Below, in pieces: positions 23,641 to 34,583 of a DNA stretch of 64,000 nucleotides. Within the stretch, counting starts at the first letter, position 1, and the number at the start of each line of letters is the position of its first letter. Below the pieces are notes generated by a model. That model ran no database searches. It was not told the origin of the DNA and was given only the letters and a program-made list of their open reading frames with translations. This DNA is from Coccinella septempunctata (taxonomy: Eukaryota; Arthropoda; Insecta; Coleoptera; Coccinellidae): the NCBI RefSeq assembly GCF_907165205.1, contig NC_058195.1:12772001-12836000 (forward strand), in the 5' to 3' direction. A program made the translations under genes and the position numbers.

Positions 23641-23656
23641 CGGGACATTTACCTTA

Positions 23657-24298
23657 TATTCTCTCCTCAAGAGAAAACGATCCCCTGTCTTTTTAGATTA
23701 TTGCAAATCTGCATTTGTGAGGTTACCGATTCGCTATAAACTCGAAAAAAACTCCTTTGCCATTCTGCTTAGCAGATTCTGAAGTGTGCAACTAAACATT
23801 ATTCATCGCTCTAACCTCTTATTTATGCAATTATTTCAATTAGCATAAATATACGTTATGAAATTCAGCATAACTGCAATATGATCTCAACGTGGTATGG
23901 TGGCATCATCCCAGATTTTTTGACCGACCCATGTGATAAATCAACACGATCTCTTCGATTTGAAATTCAAAGTGGCATAAAGCTCGAACAGGTTGTCAGT
24001 CATATGATGAGGATGGATCTATAAATTATGTTTATTTATTATGGGTTTGCTACTGGTAGAATGGCGATTGGGTGTTCCCCAATGATGATCAAGAAGTGGA
24101 GCTTTTTGTTGGGTTAACGGAAACATTGATTCAGGAGATACTACAAGCATTGATATTATGGGACAGTTATGTGCAATTTAGTATGTTTCTATAAACGCAG
24201 ACGTTCTTGGGGGAAAACCATTCGAACCACACAGAAGCAAGTTCATATGGAATCCTTTATTTTTTTTATTTGTATTGTTTTATATCAAAATATACTTG
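23657..24298. other. No gene recognised
   Basis: No repeat end or domain. An in-frame ATG at 24247 opens a signal-peptide-like stretch (MESFIFFICIVLYQNILA) that runs straight into the F2 repeat at 24299; see findings. Confidence 0.4.
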
Positions 24299-25177
24299 CA
24301 TTTGAAGGTGAGGCTTTTTTTCAACAGGAGGTAGAACTGGTAAAAATGAAGCGTTTCACTAAAAATCACCTATACAAAACTTTAAAATAACAATGTTGAA
24401 AAAAAAATCGAAAATGATTACTGAAATAGATCCTTATACTACCCTCGACCGTTTGTTAGCTGAATTATCGTAAAGCAGTGTGAAAAACTCATCTTCTGAT
24501 TCGACCATGTGGTTTCGTTTAGGATATTGGCTCGTTCGATATTTACGTGGTAATGAGAATGGAAACTTAGGATTGCCGAATTGTTCTCATTATTTTCTAG
24601 TAACTTACACGATTTTATGAAATGGCTCATTTCGATACCAACTGACAGAAGAGACTTAGGACACAAGTGTAAAAAATAGAATAACTTTTCAAAATCTCAC
24701 CAATAAAATTCGTCTCAATTATTCACGAATTTTTCCACAATGTGCATCACAATCTTCTTACTCGAACATTCCAACAATCGTCGTAAAATGGGATGAAATG
24801 GGAAAACATCATAGCACTTTTTCAACTAACCTACATAAGCACTTTCAAGAAACTGCCTCGATTTTCTACATTTTTTTTTTCATCCTAAATTGCACGATAC
24901 AACAATTATGATCTCTCAAAATTGACCTGATGCATCTAATCTGATGAACTTGGTACTGAACTATTCATTGTCCAGCCATATGTTTATGTTTTGTTTCGTT
25001 TTTGCGATGCCGGAGTCATAGTGCCGTCCTTGAAGTTCAATGAAATTTTGTCGAGCTTCTAGGGGTAGTATCTCAGCCATCTTGTATATTTTATATAGAC
25101 TATTTTTGGTTGAATGACTAATTTTGATGAGTTTTACCTTCTGTCAGAAAAAGCCTCAACAATGAAAACACCCTGTA
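24299..25177 (+). mobile_element. F2 element copy 1 (~880 bp)
   Basis: Left end TTTGAAGGTGAGGCTTTTTT and right end AAAAAGCCTC...AAAACACCCTGTA are inverted complements over ~45 bp (GGCTTTTT, ACAGAAGGTA and similar blocks). The extreme left CAGGGTGTA is missing. It aligns in inverted orientation to 38462-39954, and in the same orientation to parts of 51550-52530. Non-coding. It abuts an F1 copy at 25180. Confidence 0.75.
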
Positions 25178-25179
25178 TT

Positions 25180-25876
25180 CAGGGTGAGTCTTTGACTCAT
25201 ACAAAAATATTTTAACAGTATATTCTTGAGGTCAAAAGGAGCACTTTTTTTCCATACCATTTTTTCCGATTTGACCTTGATAAGAATATAAATATTTTAA
25301 ATTTTCATGATGAGCTGTGCCACCCCTGGAAAAACAAAATTACCTTCAGAACAACTAGCTAAATCTGTGACACTACGCATCTGTGGATCTTTGAAACAGA
25401 GTTGTATTCAGCCAAAGTACCCAATTTCCAAATTTCACAGATATTTTTTAATTTTTGAACATCAAATACTCAAAAATGGCGCATTATACGAGAAAATAAG
25501 AAGAACACTTACATTTATTTTACAAAAAGTTCAAATATTCATCAGATAGCCTCCAACTTAGTTTCAAGAGTTGGGTTCTTTGAATTTTTGGTATTTTTAT
25601 GGTACGTAATGGTCCTAATTAGAAAACTGGAAGACGTAACTGATATCTTTTTCTCGAACAAGATTCATGAAATAAATGAAAAACTTTATTCCGAAATTCA
25701 TTTCATTCAATGAAATCGTCTGTGAGACAATTAAAAATAATATATTTTATGGTTTTGCAACAGCCTTCATCTTGCAAACTGAGCCGATTCGGAAAAAATG
25801 GCAAGGAAAAAAAGTGTTTCTTTTGACCTCAAGAATCTACTGTTGTAATATTCGTACGAGTCAAAGACTCACCCTG
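25180..25876 (-). mobile_element. F1 element copy f (full length, inverted)
   Basis: Both ends are present (CAGGGTGAGTCTTTGACTCA at the left, GAGTCAAAGACTCACCCTG at the right). The internal order is that of copy b read backwards (GAGCTGTGCCACCCCTGG comes first). TA follows the right end. The left end abuts F2 copy 1 with TATT between them. Confidence 0.87.
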
Positions 25877-26115
25877 TATATACGCCAAAAATGACGTTAA
25901 AATTCTCAATTCAATATGACACGTGAAGAAAAAAATAAAAATTCAGAAACAAAAATGATGAAGAAAGACGTTTTCATACCAATAATCTAAACGAAAAAAA
26001 TAACCCAGTTGTCTAAATTTCAATAAACCTCTCCTCTTCTTCTGGAATTAAAATTATTATATTCCTAACGAGATTGAACATGAGTTTCATTAGCTTAATG
26101 TATGTTTTTTTACAG

Positions 26116-26457
26116 GTCGTCCACTGGTCTCAAGTATCGCCAAATTGTGAAGGGCCACAGCCTCCTCCAACTCATACTCGACGAGAGCAACAAAATGCTG
26201 GACTGTGACTACGTGAACGACGAGCAGCTGTCCAAAACGTTCCTTAATACTTTTAAGCAAGATTTAAGCAATCTCATAGCTACCTCAAATGTATCGATAG
26301 AATTCCTCGACGACAATTCCCTCCCTAGGCATTTCAAGTCCAAGATTCAAATGAAGAGGCTCAGAGGAGAGTGTGAAGAACTACATGAAAGACTGAAAAG
26401 CGAAGCAGAGAGAATGCAGCATTTGTATTATTATAATAGCTCACATAGTATTCGTAG
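26116..26457 (+). CDS. Group III secreted PLA2, pro-region exon (partial gene)
   Basis: Internal exon bounded by TTTTTTTACAG at its 5' side and CGTAG/GTGAGT at its 3' side. It starts in phase 2 and ends in phase 2 (AG of a split Arg codon), and it joins in frame to the exon at 30596. The ~114 residues encoded are mostly helical and charged (HSLLQLILDESNKMLDCDY, then FKSKIQMKRLRGECEELHER) and lie upstream of the catalytic domain, where many insect group III enzymes have a propeptide. GC content and codon use are well above the surrounding DNA. An upstream exon with a signal peptide must exist but was not found. Assignment rests on the join to the catalytic exon. Confidence 0.75.
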
Positions 26458-26514
26458 GTGAGTGTTTTTTCCACCCGCTTCAATAATATGCTGGTTATTT
26501 CTTTCGAATAAATA

Positions 26515-27955
26515 CACTGCGCAAAAAAATTAACGCACATTATGGGAATCTCAAATTTATTCTACAACTGAAGGTGTTCTCAATGATAATTATTTTTATC
26601 AGAATTATTCATGCATATGTTATCCACTTTCAACGGTTTTCTTCAATACAGATGTTTTTCCCAGCAGGAATAAAAAAAGATGATATCACATACACTCGAT
26701 CGCTATGCAACGCGAAACACGCAATTTGACCCAAGAGGAATGTGCCCAAGCGGAAGTTGTGCGAGAAGGGTGGACATATACAAGAATTGCAGAAAGTTTT
26801 GGAGTTTCCCATACAAGTGTGTCCAGAATATTGCAGCGATTCAGGAAGACAGGTATGAATGTCCGAAGACCAGGACAGGGTACACCACGGGTAACAACTG
26901 CCATTCAAGAACGTTAATTGAGAGTTTCTTCGTTGAGACAACGGTTTGCAACCGCTCGCCTCCTTCAAATTCAGCTTGAGCAAACTCATGAGGTGCAAAT
27001 TAGCACTCAGACAATAAGAAATCGCCTCAGAGAATATGATTTAAGGCCTCGTGTCGCGGCAAGAGGCCCAGCTCTTACCCCAGCCCATCGAAGGGCGCGT
27101 TTGGATTTTGCGAAAGAGCATATCCATTGGGAAGAGGCCGATTGGGAAAGAGTTCTCTTCACAGATGAGTCTAGATTCTGCCTCTACCATTGTGATCGAC
27201 GTTCCCTTGTATACAGACGTCCATATGAAAGAAATGCTCAGTACAATTTCCTGAATACTAGGTACTGGTTTCGGGGGAGGATCGATTATGGTATGGGGTG
27301 GAATATCTTTGACTTCTCGCACAGACCTAGTGGTCATTGATAATGGAGCTATGAATGCTGATAAGTATATAAGGAACATTCTTGAAGAGCATGTAGTGCC
27401 ATTTGCCCCATACATTGGTGAAAATTTCATTTTTATGGGCGATAATGCCAGTCCCCATCGTGCGAGAATCGTTCAGAAGTACCTTGAAGAGGTTGAAGTC
27501 TCTCGAATGGAATGGCCAGCAAGAAGTCCAGATCTCAATCCGATTGAGCAGGTTTGGGACAACCTCAATAGAAGGCTGAGATGTTCAGAAAATCATCCAG
27601 CTACTCTTAATGACTTAGGAATCCAACTCGGAGAAATCTGGGAAGGATTAGATCAGAACTTTTTAAAATCACTCATTTTGAGTATGAACCGTCGTTGCCG
27701 AGCTGTAATTAACGCTAGGGGTGAAAATACCAAGTATCAAATCACTTATCAGCATTTCAGTATTTTGAAAATTGTTCATTTCTCTTCTTTCACATAAGAT
27801 TCGGTGAAATCCTGAATTTTTCTTCCATTTAATGTGTCTTGTTTCGTTTAAAACCTTCCCGAGAGAACATGAAAAATAAGTTATAAAGTCAATGTAGAGT
27901 TAACTTTCATTAAAATTGAGATTTTCAGAATGTGCGTTAATTTTTTTGCGCAGTG
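26515..27955 (+). mobile_element. Tc1-type element, copy 2 (full length, 1,441 bp)
   Basis: Terminal inverted repeats begin CACTGCGCAAAAAAATTAAC, run ~27 bp and are flanked by TA (26513-26514 and 27956-27957). The left inner sequence (GGGAATCTCAAATTTATTCT) and right inner sequence are only weakly complementary. It is inserted in the sPLA2 intron. Confidence 0.93.
26705..27797 (+). pseudogene. Tc1-type transposase pseudogene (copy 2)
   Basis: A DD34E Tc1 transposase reading frame of about 340 codons starting at ATG 26705. In order: paired-like helix-turn-helix (TYTRIAESFGVSHTSVSRIL), GRPR-like hook (GQGTPRVT), second HTH (TQTIRNRLREYDLR), LFTDESRF (first Asp), MVWGGISLTSR, FMGDNASPHRAR (second Asp) and SPDLNPIEQVW (Glu, 34 residues on). 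Breaks: CGTTAC became CGTTAA at about 26915 (stop after QER), and a 7-base insertion near 27260 (TACTAGGTACTGG) shifts frame. The normal C-terminal stop is also lost (AAGTATCAA). Near-intact but inactive. Confidence 0.92.
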
Positions 27956-27957
27956 TA

Positions 27958-28788
27958 GTTCATTCGAAAGCACAAACTTTTTTTTGAAAAAGGCCAACAT
28001 CAAGGCCTAATACTTGAGTAGGAAATGGAAGTACTGATACTAATCCCATTTAGCGACAGATTTAAGGGAACGATTTGTTAAGGCGATAGTACTAAATTAT
28101 GAAAGACCTAAATCGAATATGACAACTGCCGTTAAGTACTGCTAGCTTACTTCTTCCTTTCCTGCTCAGGTAAATAGAAGTTGATACTTGCGTGGTTTCA
28201 TCAAGACAGTTGGTTAGTAGGGAGTGGTCTAATGATAACGCTAAATTCAGCTGACGAAGAACTGGCTCCTTTTTTCAACCTGGGGAAGGTCAGTTGGACA
28301 CATAACATGTTAGAGAGTAGTGAATAATGTTATTTACAGTCGTGTTATCTTCTTGTTTGAGGAAACTTTGTGACACCTAAAATAAACTGGGATAAAAATC
28401 ATATAGGCTATGGGAAATCTTTGTGAATCAAACAACTTAAGCATGTGGTAAACTCAACTCTAATCCAAAGAATAAATTTTGGTGGATGAAACTGATACTT
28501 TCGTAAAACGTTCATCACAATTTCTTTTAATTGAATATCATATCCCAGCTACTTCATTTCTTGAATTAATTAATATTTCGTCAAATGAATACAGTCCAAG
28601 TCTATGTCAGAACTGGGAAATACAGAAAAAATTGGAAATACAAATTTATATCGATGAAAAATGTTATTTTCGATGAACTATGATCCACATGATATTTTAG
28701 TACCTACTACATTAAAAAGCTCCTTTTCTGAGCAACTGAATCCTGGAAATATCATATCAGGTTCCTCAAAGTAAGCTATTATAAGATA
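27958..28788. other. Intronic, no feature recognised
   Basis: AT-rich part of the sPLA2 intron. A 65-codon open frame at 28479-28676 has no support. Confidence 0.45.
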
Positions 28789-28790
28789 TA

Positions 28791-29461
28791 CAGGGTGAGT
28801 CTTTGACCCGTGCAAATATTTTAACAGTTGATTCTTGAGGTCAAAAGAAACACTTTTTTCCTTTGCCATTTTTCCCGAATCGGCTCGGTTTAAAAGATAC
28901 AGGCTGTCGAAAAACCATAAAAAAATTTTATTTTTAGTTCTATCTCACGAACGGTTTTATCGAATGAAATGAATTTCGGAATATAGTTTTTCATTTATCT
29001 GATGAATCTTTTTCGAACATAAGATACCATTCATGGTTCACTTTTTCTCATTATGACTATTACGTACCATAAAAATACCAAAAATTCAACTCTTGAAATT
29101 AAGATGGACGCTATCTAATGAAACATTTTGTGAAATAAAAGTATTCTTCACATTTTCTCGTACAATGCGCCGTTTTCGAGTAATTTGATGTTCAAAAATC
29201 CAAAAGTATGTGTGAAATTTGAAAAACTGGGTACTTTGGCTGAATACAACTCTGTTCAAAAGATCTACAGATGTGTAGTGTCACAGGCTTAACTATAGTT
29301 ACTCTGAAGGTAATTTTGTTTTTCCAGCCCATTATGAAAAATTAAAAAGGCTTCATCTTTTTGTCCGGGGCAAATCGGAAAAAATGGTATAGAAAAAATT
29401 GTTTCTTTTGACCTCAAGAATCTATTGTTAAAATATTTGTACGAGTCAAAGACTCGTTCTG
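28791..29461 (+). mobile_element. F1 element copy g (full length)
   Basis: Starts CAGGGTGAGTCTTTGACCCG and ends GAGTCAAAGACTCGTTCTG, with TA on both sides. Slightly shorter than copy b because of small internal deletions. It lies in the sPLA2 intron. Confidence 0.87.
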
Positions 29462-29463
29462 TA

Positions 29464-30595
29464 TAGGTGACTATAAAGCCAAATGGTTTTCGAATCCCCT
29501 CATAGTAAAATAATATTTGTTGCAAGACAATCTTCTTGTTCAGACCATACAATATCGAACGAAGTATCTGCAGAAGTTTCATGGTGAATGAATATTTTTT
29601 TAATTAATCAGAAATCACTACTGAACAATGAATTTGCCATCGAGAGTGCCTTTCTGTTCGTCATGCTCGAATAGTTTTGAATTCGTAATCGAATTATTTT
29701 TATCTTACGGCGTTTTAATTAAAAATGCAGCTGTCAACGTGGAACATTTAAGGATTGAATTATCGAGGAACTGAGGAATTCCGTGTTATTATAAGTTTGA
29801 AACTGTTCTCGGTGGGGATTAAGAGATTGAAGGTGTAAGTCCCACCTGAAATAATAAACCGAGAGTTTTTAGCGATCAGTATCATTCTTTACTATTTACG
29901 ATAGGAAAGTTGTAGTTGGTGTGAAACCACATATTCTCAGATTTGCCTTAAACCAAATTTACAATTATTCCTAAACATACTGCCAAAAAATCTAGCCACC
30001 AAATATTTGACTTATTTTCGAAAGTTTCTATCTCTTGAACCACTGACATGATCTTGATATTGATGATTTCTTTGTGAACTTTTAGGTCAACTCAGGCTGT
30101 GTTGATGTGTGAATGACGTGAATGTGCAGATATTGCATTTTTCTGTAGGATGCAGCAACTTCAACAAGGATTGCCTACTACCTCACATTATTATTTCTTT
30201 TGTCAAAAATGCATTCTTAAGATTACTGCATATTTTAGTTAGAAATATGTCCTACTCATTTCACACACAAATGCATCTTCGAATAGAAATTTCAACAACT
30301 GACACAAATGTTCCTGAAAGAATCATCTAAATCAAATGAGTTTCCCATTTTGGACTTTGTTTCCCAGTTTTTGTGGGGGTCATTGCATATCTCACTAATT
30401 CTTCGTCAAACCAAAGTATGAAATGGTCTACCATCTTCTAAGAATAAAAAAAACATTTGGGCTTTCACTCCTACATATTAATGTCCTAGTTTGTAAGTTC
30501 TATGAAGAAGGTACATATTCTCATTTTACCTTGGCTTATCCATTGCACTGACTGGGTATAGTTGTGTAAATTACATAAATTATTATTTTTTTCAG
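29464..30595. other. Intronic, no feature recognised
   Basis: Remainder of the sPLA2 intron. The last ~20 bases are the T-rich acceptor tract. A 73-codon open frame at 30109-30330 has no support. Confidence 0.45.
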
Positions 30596-30820
30596 GGAAA
30601 GGAGAGATCTTAGTGACCTACTCAGAATTCCTGGAACGAAATGGTGCGGCAAGGGTTACTCAGCAGAAAAGTACACTCGTTTGGGAATGTTCAGCAGGAC
30701 CGACAAGTGCTGTAGGAAACACGACACAACGTGTCCTTTCTGGATAGGTGGATTTTCAACTAAGTATGGGCTGTATAATTGGAGAATAAACACTATTATG
30801 CATTGTGGTTGTGATGAACG
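30596..30820 (+). CDS. Group III secreted PLA2, catalytic-core exon (partial gene)
   Basis: Exon between TTTTTTTCAG and CG/GTAAGT, phase 2 at both ends. It encodes LLRIPGTKWCGKGYSAEKY, i.e. the IPGTxWCGxG calcium-binding loop. Next comes TDKCCRKHDTTCPFW, carrying the catalytic His-Asp pair, then TKYGLYNWR and MHCGCDER, the third cysteine cluster. These are the hallmark blocks of bee-venom-like group III sPLA2, which hydrolyses the sn-2 ester of phospholipids outside the cell. An oddity: two Thr residues stand between HD and the next Cys-Pro, whereas the bee and vertebrate type I recall has one residue there (HDxCP). The continuation after CDER(F) (…CL… block) should be in a downstream exon, which I could not locate within this window. 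The same DNA read in another frame gives a shorter shadow frame. Confidence 0.9.
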
Positions 30821-31016
30821 GTAAGTCTATCTAGATTTGTTGGTGATCACAATGACTAAACAGTACCTCAAAAAATTCACAACTTCGGTATTTACTGTAT
30901 TAAAGAAAACTGCTCATAAAGGACAATGTTTATTTCAAATTACGCAACTTTTCATGTGTACTTGAGGTCTTTATCATACACTTCCTACGAGGGTAGTTTT
31001 GAATGCTAATTCTCAG

Positions 31017-31663
31017 TATAATATCATAATGTGCACTAGCTTGAGGAGAGTTAATGTTCGTTATCTTCTTTGGCTAAAGTTTGAATACGTTACATCAGTT
31101 GTAGATTTCAAAAATATTAACACGAAGATGAAATGATTATGATGCAGTGGTTGGGAATGGGTATCTCCCGAAGGAATTAACAGATAATTACAAGAATGTT
31201 AAATTCTTCAACAAAAATCATCTTGCATCAATGTGAGTAAAAGGAATTAAAGGAAGTTTCAATTCAAGATGAACTTTATCGTTGAACAAAAATTTCACAT
31301 GAATAAACAAAACAGGACAACTGGCACGTATTTGTGGCTGTTCAGCTTAATACATTGATATAATAATAATAATAAAGTATTTATTGGTACCTTAAGACAT
31401 TTACAATGTATAGGACAAGTAAAATGATAAATAGAAAAATCAATTTTCGAGAACTTATTCTACGATGACATTCATCGAAAATCCTCTAGTAAACTTTTTG
31501 CATAACATGAAATTCTCAAATGCCACCACTTTTTTGGGTCTTCCAATAGAAAGAAATTCTTTGTCATCCTCTTCATTCACAATCTTTCTGATTGTGGAAA
31601 TATTCAGCTGAAATTCAAGTCATTTAGATTCAGATGAAACATTATATAAATTATCTTATATTG
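31017..31663 (+). repeat. 650-bp direct repeat, unit 1
   Basis: Matches 33390-34050 in the same orientation from GTATAATATCAT to GAAACATTATATAAATT. Shared markers: CTAGCTTGAGGAGAGTTAATGTTC, GGTATCTCCCGAAGGAAT, an (ATA)n stretch followed by TATTTATTGGTACCTTAAGAC, and CCACCACTTTTTTGGGTC. Small indels separate the two units. No coding capacity is conserved. Confidence 0.88.
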
Positions 31664-33389
31664 ACATATGTTCGCTACCGTCTGACGTATTGTGGATTTC
31701 AGAATATCAGGGTATAACTATTTGAATGAGCGGACCTGAATTCTAAATAGCACTTCCTGAAACCATCTCTCTTTTTCAATCATTTTCGGCATATTCGTAA
31801 TAAAAATTGATATTAGTTGTGGCAACGGCGTTATGATATTAACGACATTTCATGAGTGCCAACCTTACTCCATTCTAGTTATAAAAACTTGAGAAAATGA
31901 TTTCATGGCCAACCGACTGCTAAAATAAAAGTGAATGGAGTATATATTATCTGAAATAAAAGTCAAATCTTAAACTATTCAGTAGCTGACACTTCAATCT
32001 TGCACGATCCTTTAAAAGGTTATTTTGGTGTCTAGATACTAGTTTTCAACTACATCAGAGCCGTATTTTCACTTATATTGGGAAGATAAATCTTTCGGTG
32101 AAAGGCTGGTTATGATTTTGAACAGTCTCCAGAAGCTACTGACTTAGTTAATTTTTTGTGGATTTCCGATGAATCACCAATTCAGGGGAACAAGGTCTAC
32201 AAAATACAATTAAAAAAGATCACTTTCGACTGATGACAATATTTCTTTAATCCTGATCTTTATTACATTTTCACAATTAATTTCTTCAAAAATAGGAAGC
32301 ATTTCGTAAATTATTCACAGCACAAATAATTTACAATTCTAAAGCCAAATCAAAATTTCTTCCGAAATATGTCATATTTGCATTTCTAACAAAACCATAT
32401 ATCCGAATCCTTATCCCCAACATAAATCTTGTCACGTTGAGACCTATCTTCCGTAATATACCTGCTGTCGGATACTTTATTGTCATTCTCGAATTACAGC
32501 CCTTATCTTCACCATCGTACTTGTAAGGTATTTTAATTTAATTTCTAGCAATCAACCATATGACTTAGGTAACATAAAACTGAAATGTTATGTTGTGTAA
32601 TGGGGCTCCCTAATTTTTCCCTATCAGTTGGATAGCTTTGAAGATTATTCGTTGTTATGAAGCCTTTTGGGATGTAATCGAAACCTACCAGATTGAGTGG
32701 CTGATAGAATCATCGGCCTGCGAGGAGTACATGAATTATAAATTAAATTAAACTGTCTATATAGAGAAGCGACAAAGTGGTAGTAAATCTGAACTTACTC
32801 ATCGTCATCAATTAATTTTAAAATTCATTAATTTGAAATAATGAACATTTCAAATCAAGCGCAGTGAAATTCATGACACCCTTGAAATTTTCGATGCTAC
32901 CTTCTTCAAGATAGATGTGAACAGTGTGCCAGTTAACATCTAGCAATATACGCATTCAAAATAATGATACGCCATTATTATTCTATAATTTTTCTCTTTT
33001 TACTTTCGTGAATATTCTCTTGACTACTTCAGGCAGAAGGGTTAATGTTTCAAAAAAATTAAATATAGCGATTTTTCCCTATGCTACTTCTTCCCTCACT
33101 ATAATATGTATACTCCATTCACTTTCATTTTAGCATTCGGTTGGCCATGGAAATTTGACACATTTCACTCTGTATAATACGAAAATGTGGGGTTATGAAG
33201 CTTGTCAAAACATTTTTGGGTTTTAAATCAACGCTATGTTGCCCGTTCAACGTAAAAGTTTCTGTTGTTACGTATTTTATCACAATGTCGAATCTCTTCA
33301 GAAAATATGTGACGAACATAATTGAAGTTATACAAACTTATTTAAGGCATACCAAATCCAGTTATTTGCATGGAAAATACAAGAGATCT
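31664..33389. other. No gene recognised; contains a short dispersed repeat
   Basis: TTCATGGCCAACCGACTGC...AGTGAATGGAGTATA at about 31902-31950 recurs inverted at about 33108-33172 and again in plus orientation at 58497-58552. Otherwise AT-rich with no supported gene. Confidence 0.5.
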
Positions 33390-34050
33390 GTATAATATCA
33401 TATTATGCACTAGCTTGAGGAGAGTTAATGTTCATTATCTTCTTTGGCTAAAGTTTGAATACGTTACATCAGTTGTAGATTTCAAAAATATTAACCCGAA
33501 GATGATATGCATAAGATGCAGTGGTTGGGAATGGGTATCTCCCGAAGGAATCAACAGATAATTACAAGAATATTAAATTCTTCAACAAAAATCATCTTGC
33601 ATCAATGTGAGTAAAAGGAATTAAAGGAAGTTTCAAGTCAAGATGAACTTCATCTTTGAACAAAAATTTGACATGCATAAACAATTAACAGGACAACTGG
33701 CGCGTATTTGTGGCTGTTCATCTTGATACATTGATATAATAATAATAATTAGGTATTTATTGGTACCTTAAGACATTCACAATGTATAGGACAAGTCAAA
33801 TGAAAAATAGAAAAATCAATTTTCGGGAACTTATTCTACGATGACATTAATCGAAAATCCTGTAGTAAACTTTTCGCATTAATTCACTCAAACATAAAAT
33901 TCTCAAATGCCACCACTTTTTTGGGTCTCCCAATAGAAGGAAATTCTTTGTCATACTCTTCATTCACAATATTTCTGATTGTGGAAATATTCAGCTGAAA
34001 TATAAGTCGTTTAGATTCAGATGAAACATTATATAAATTGTCTTACATTA
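33390..34050 (+). repeat. 650-bp direct repeat, unit 2
   Basis: Second unit of the duplication described at 31017-31663, about 2.37 kb downstream. Differences are scattered substitutions and short indels, so the duplication is not very recent. Confidence 0.88.
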
Positions 34051-34092
34051 CTTCTGCGAAGTTTGCATGTACCAGAACTGGAATATAAAAGG

Positions 34093-34574
34093 GTGGTTTG
34101 GGGAGATTAGAAAAAAATTTATATTTTTTGGCAATTTAATGCCTTACATCTGAAATATGACGCTACTATGGGTCCATGTTTATGTAAATAAAAAATTAAA
34201 TTATCTACCAGAAATATCCAATTTAGAAGAAGAAAGAGACACATAAACTCTAATGCTAGTGAACATAATCAATACTGGTCAATAGTCCTGCATCGAATGG
34301 TTTTTCTTCTTAAGATTCAGCACAGTGTGGTTTGGGAGATATTAGAAAAAAAATTATTTTTTTTTAATTGAATGCCTTATATTTTATATATGACGCCTTT
34401 GTGGATTCATGTTTCTGTTAATAAAAATACAAGAAGTACAACAAGAAAGAGACGCATAAACTCAATGATCGACCAACTCAGTTTCTAGAGAACATCATCA
34501 ACACTGGTCAATAGTATTACGTTTGTGCTGCATTCCCTAATCGAATGGTTTTTCGTCTTAAGATTCGGCACAGT
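34093..34574 (+). repeat. ~240-bp diverged tandem duplication
   Basis: Unit 1 34093-34326 and unit 2 34327-34574 both start GTGGTTTGGG(A)GAGAT and end AAGATTC(A/G)GCACAGT. Shared inner blocks are AATGCCTTA, ATGACGC, GAAAGAGAC(A/G)CATAAACTC, ACTGGTCAATAGT and CGAATGGTTTTTC. Unit 2 carries small insertions. Confidence 0.85.
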
Positions 34575-34583
34575 TCACAACTA

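Larger units (their letters stand above)
20155..23654 (-). mobile_element. Complete pogo/jerky-like DNA transposon (3,500 bp)
   Basis: Perfect 13-bp terminal inverted repeats AGGTAAATGTCCC lie at both ends, flanked by TA at 20153-20154 and 23655-23656. The whole interior is one minus-strand transposase gene plus ~540 bp (right) and ~385 bp (left) of subterminal DNA carrying repeated TTCGGACA motifs. It contains no nested insertion and no coding disruption that I can see, so it is likely a young arrival. It sits at the edge of an older Tc1-like relic. Confidence 0.93.
26458..30595 (+). other. Intron of the sPLA2 gene with two transposons
   Basis: GT-AG intron of 4,138 bp (GTGAGTGTTT ... TATTTTTTTCAG). 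It contains a full-length Tc1-type element (26515-27955) and an F1 element (28791-29461), both in the gene's orientation. Confidence 0.75.

Noticed and set aside
31371..33750. (ATA)n runs considered as retrotransposon tails
   Set aside because: They are internal to the 650-bp direct repeat and no LINE or SINE body precedes them.
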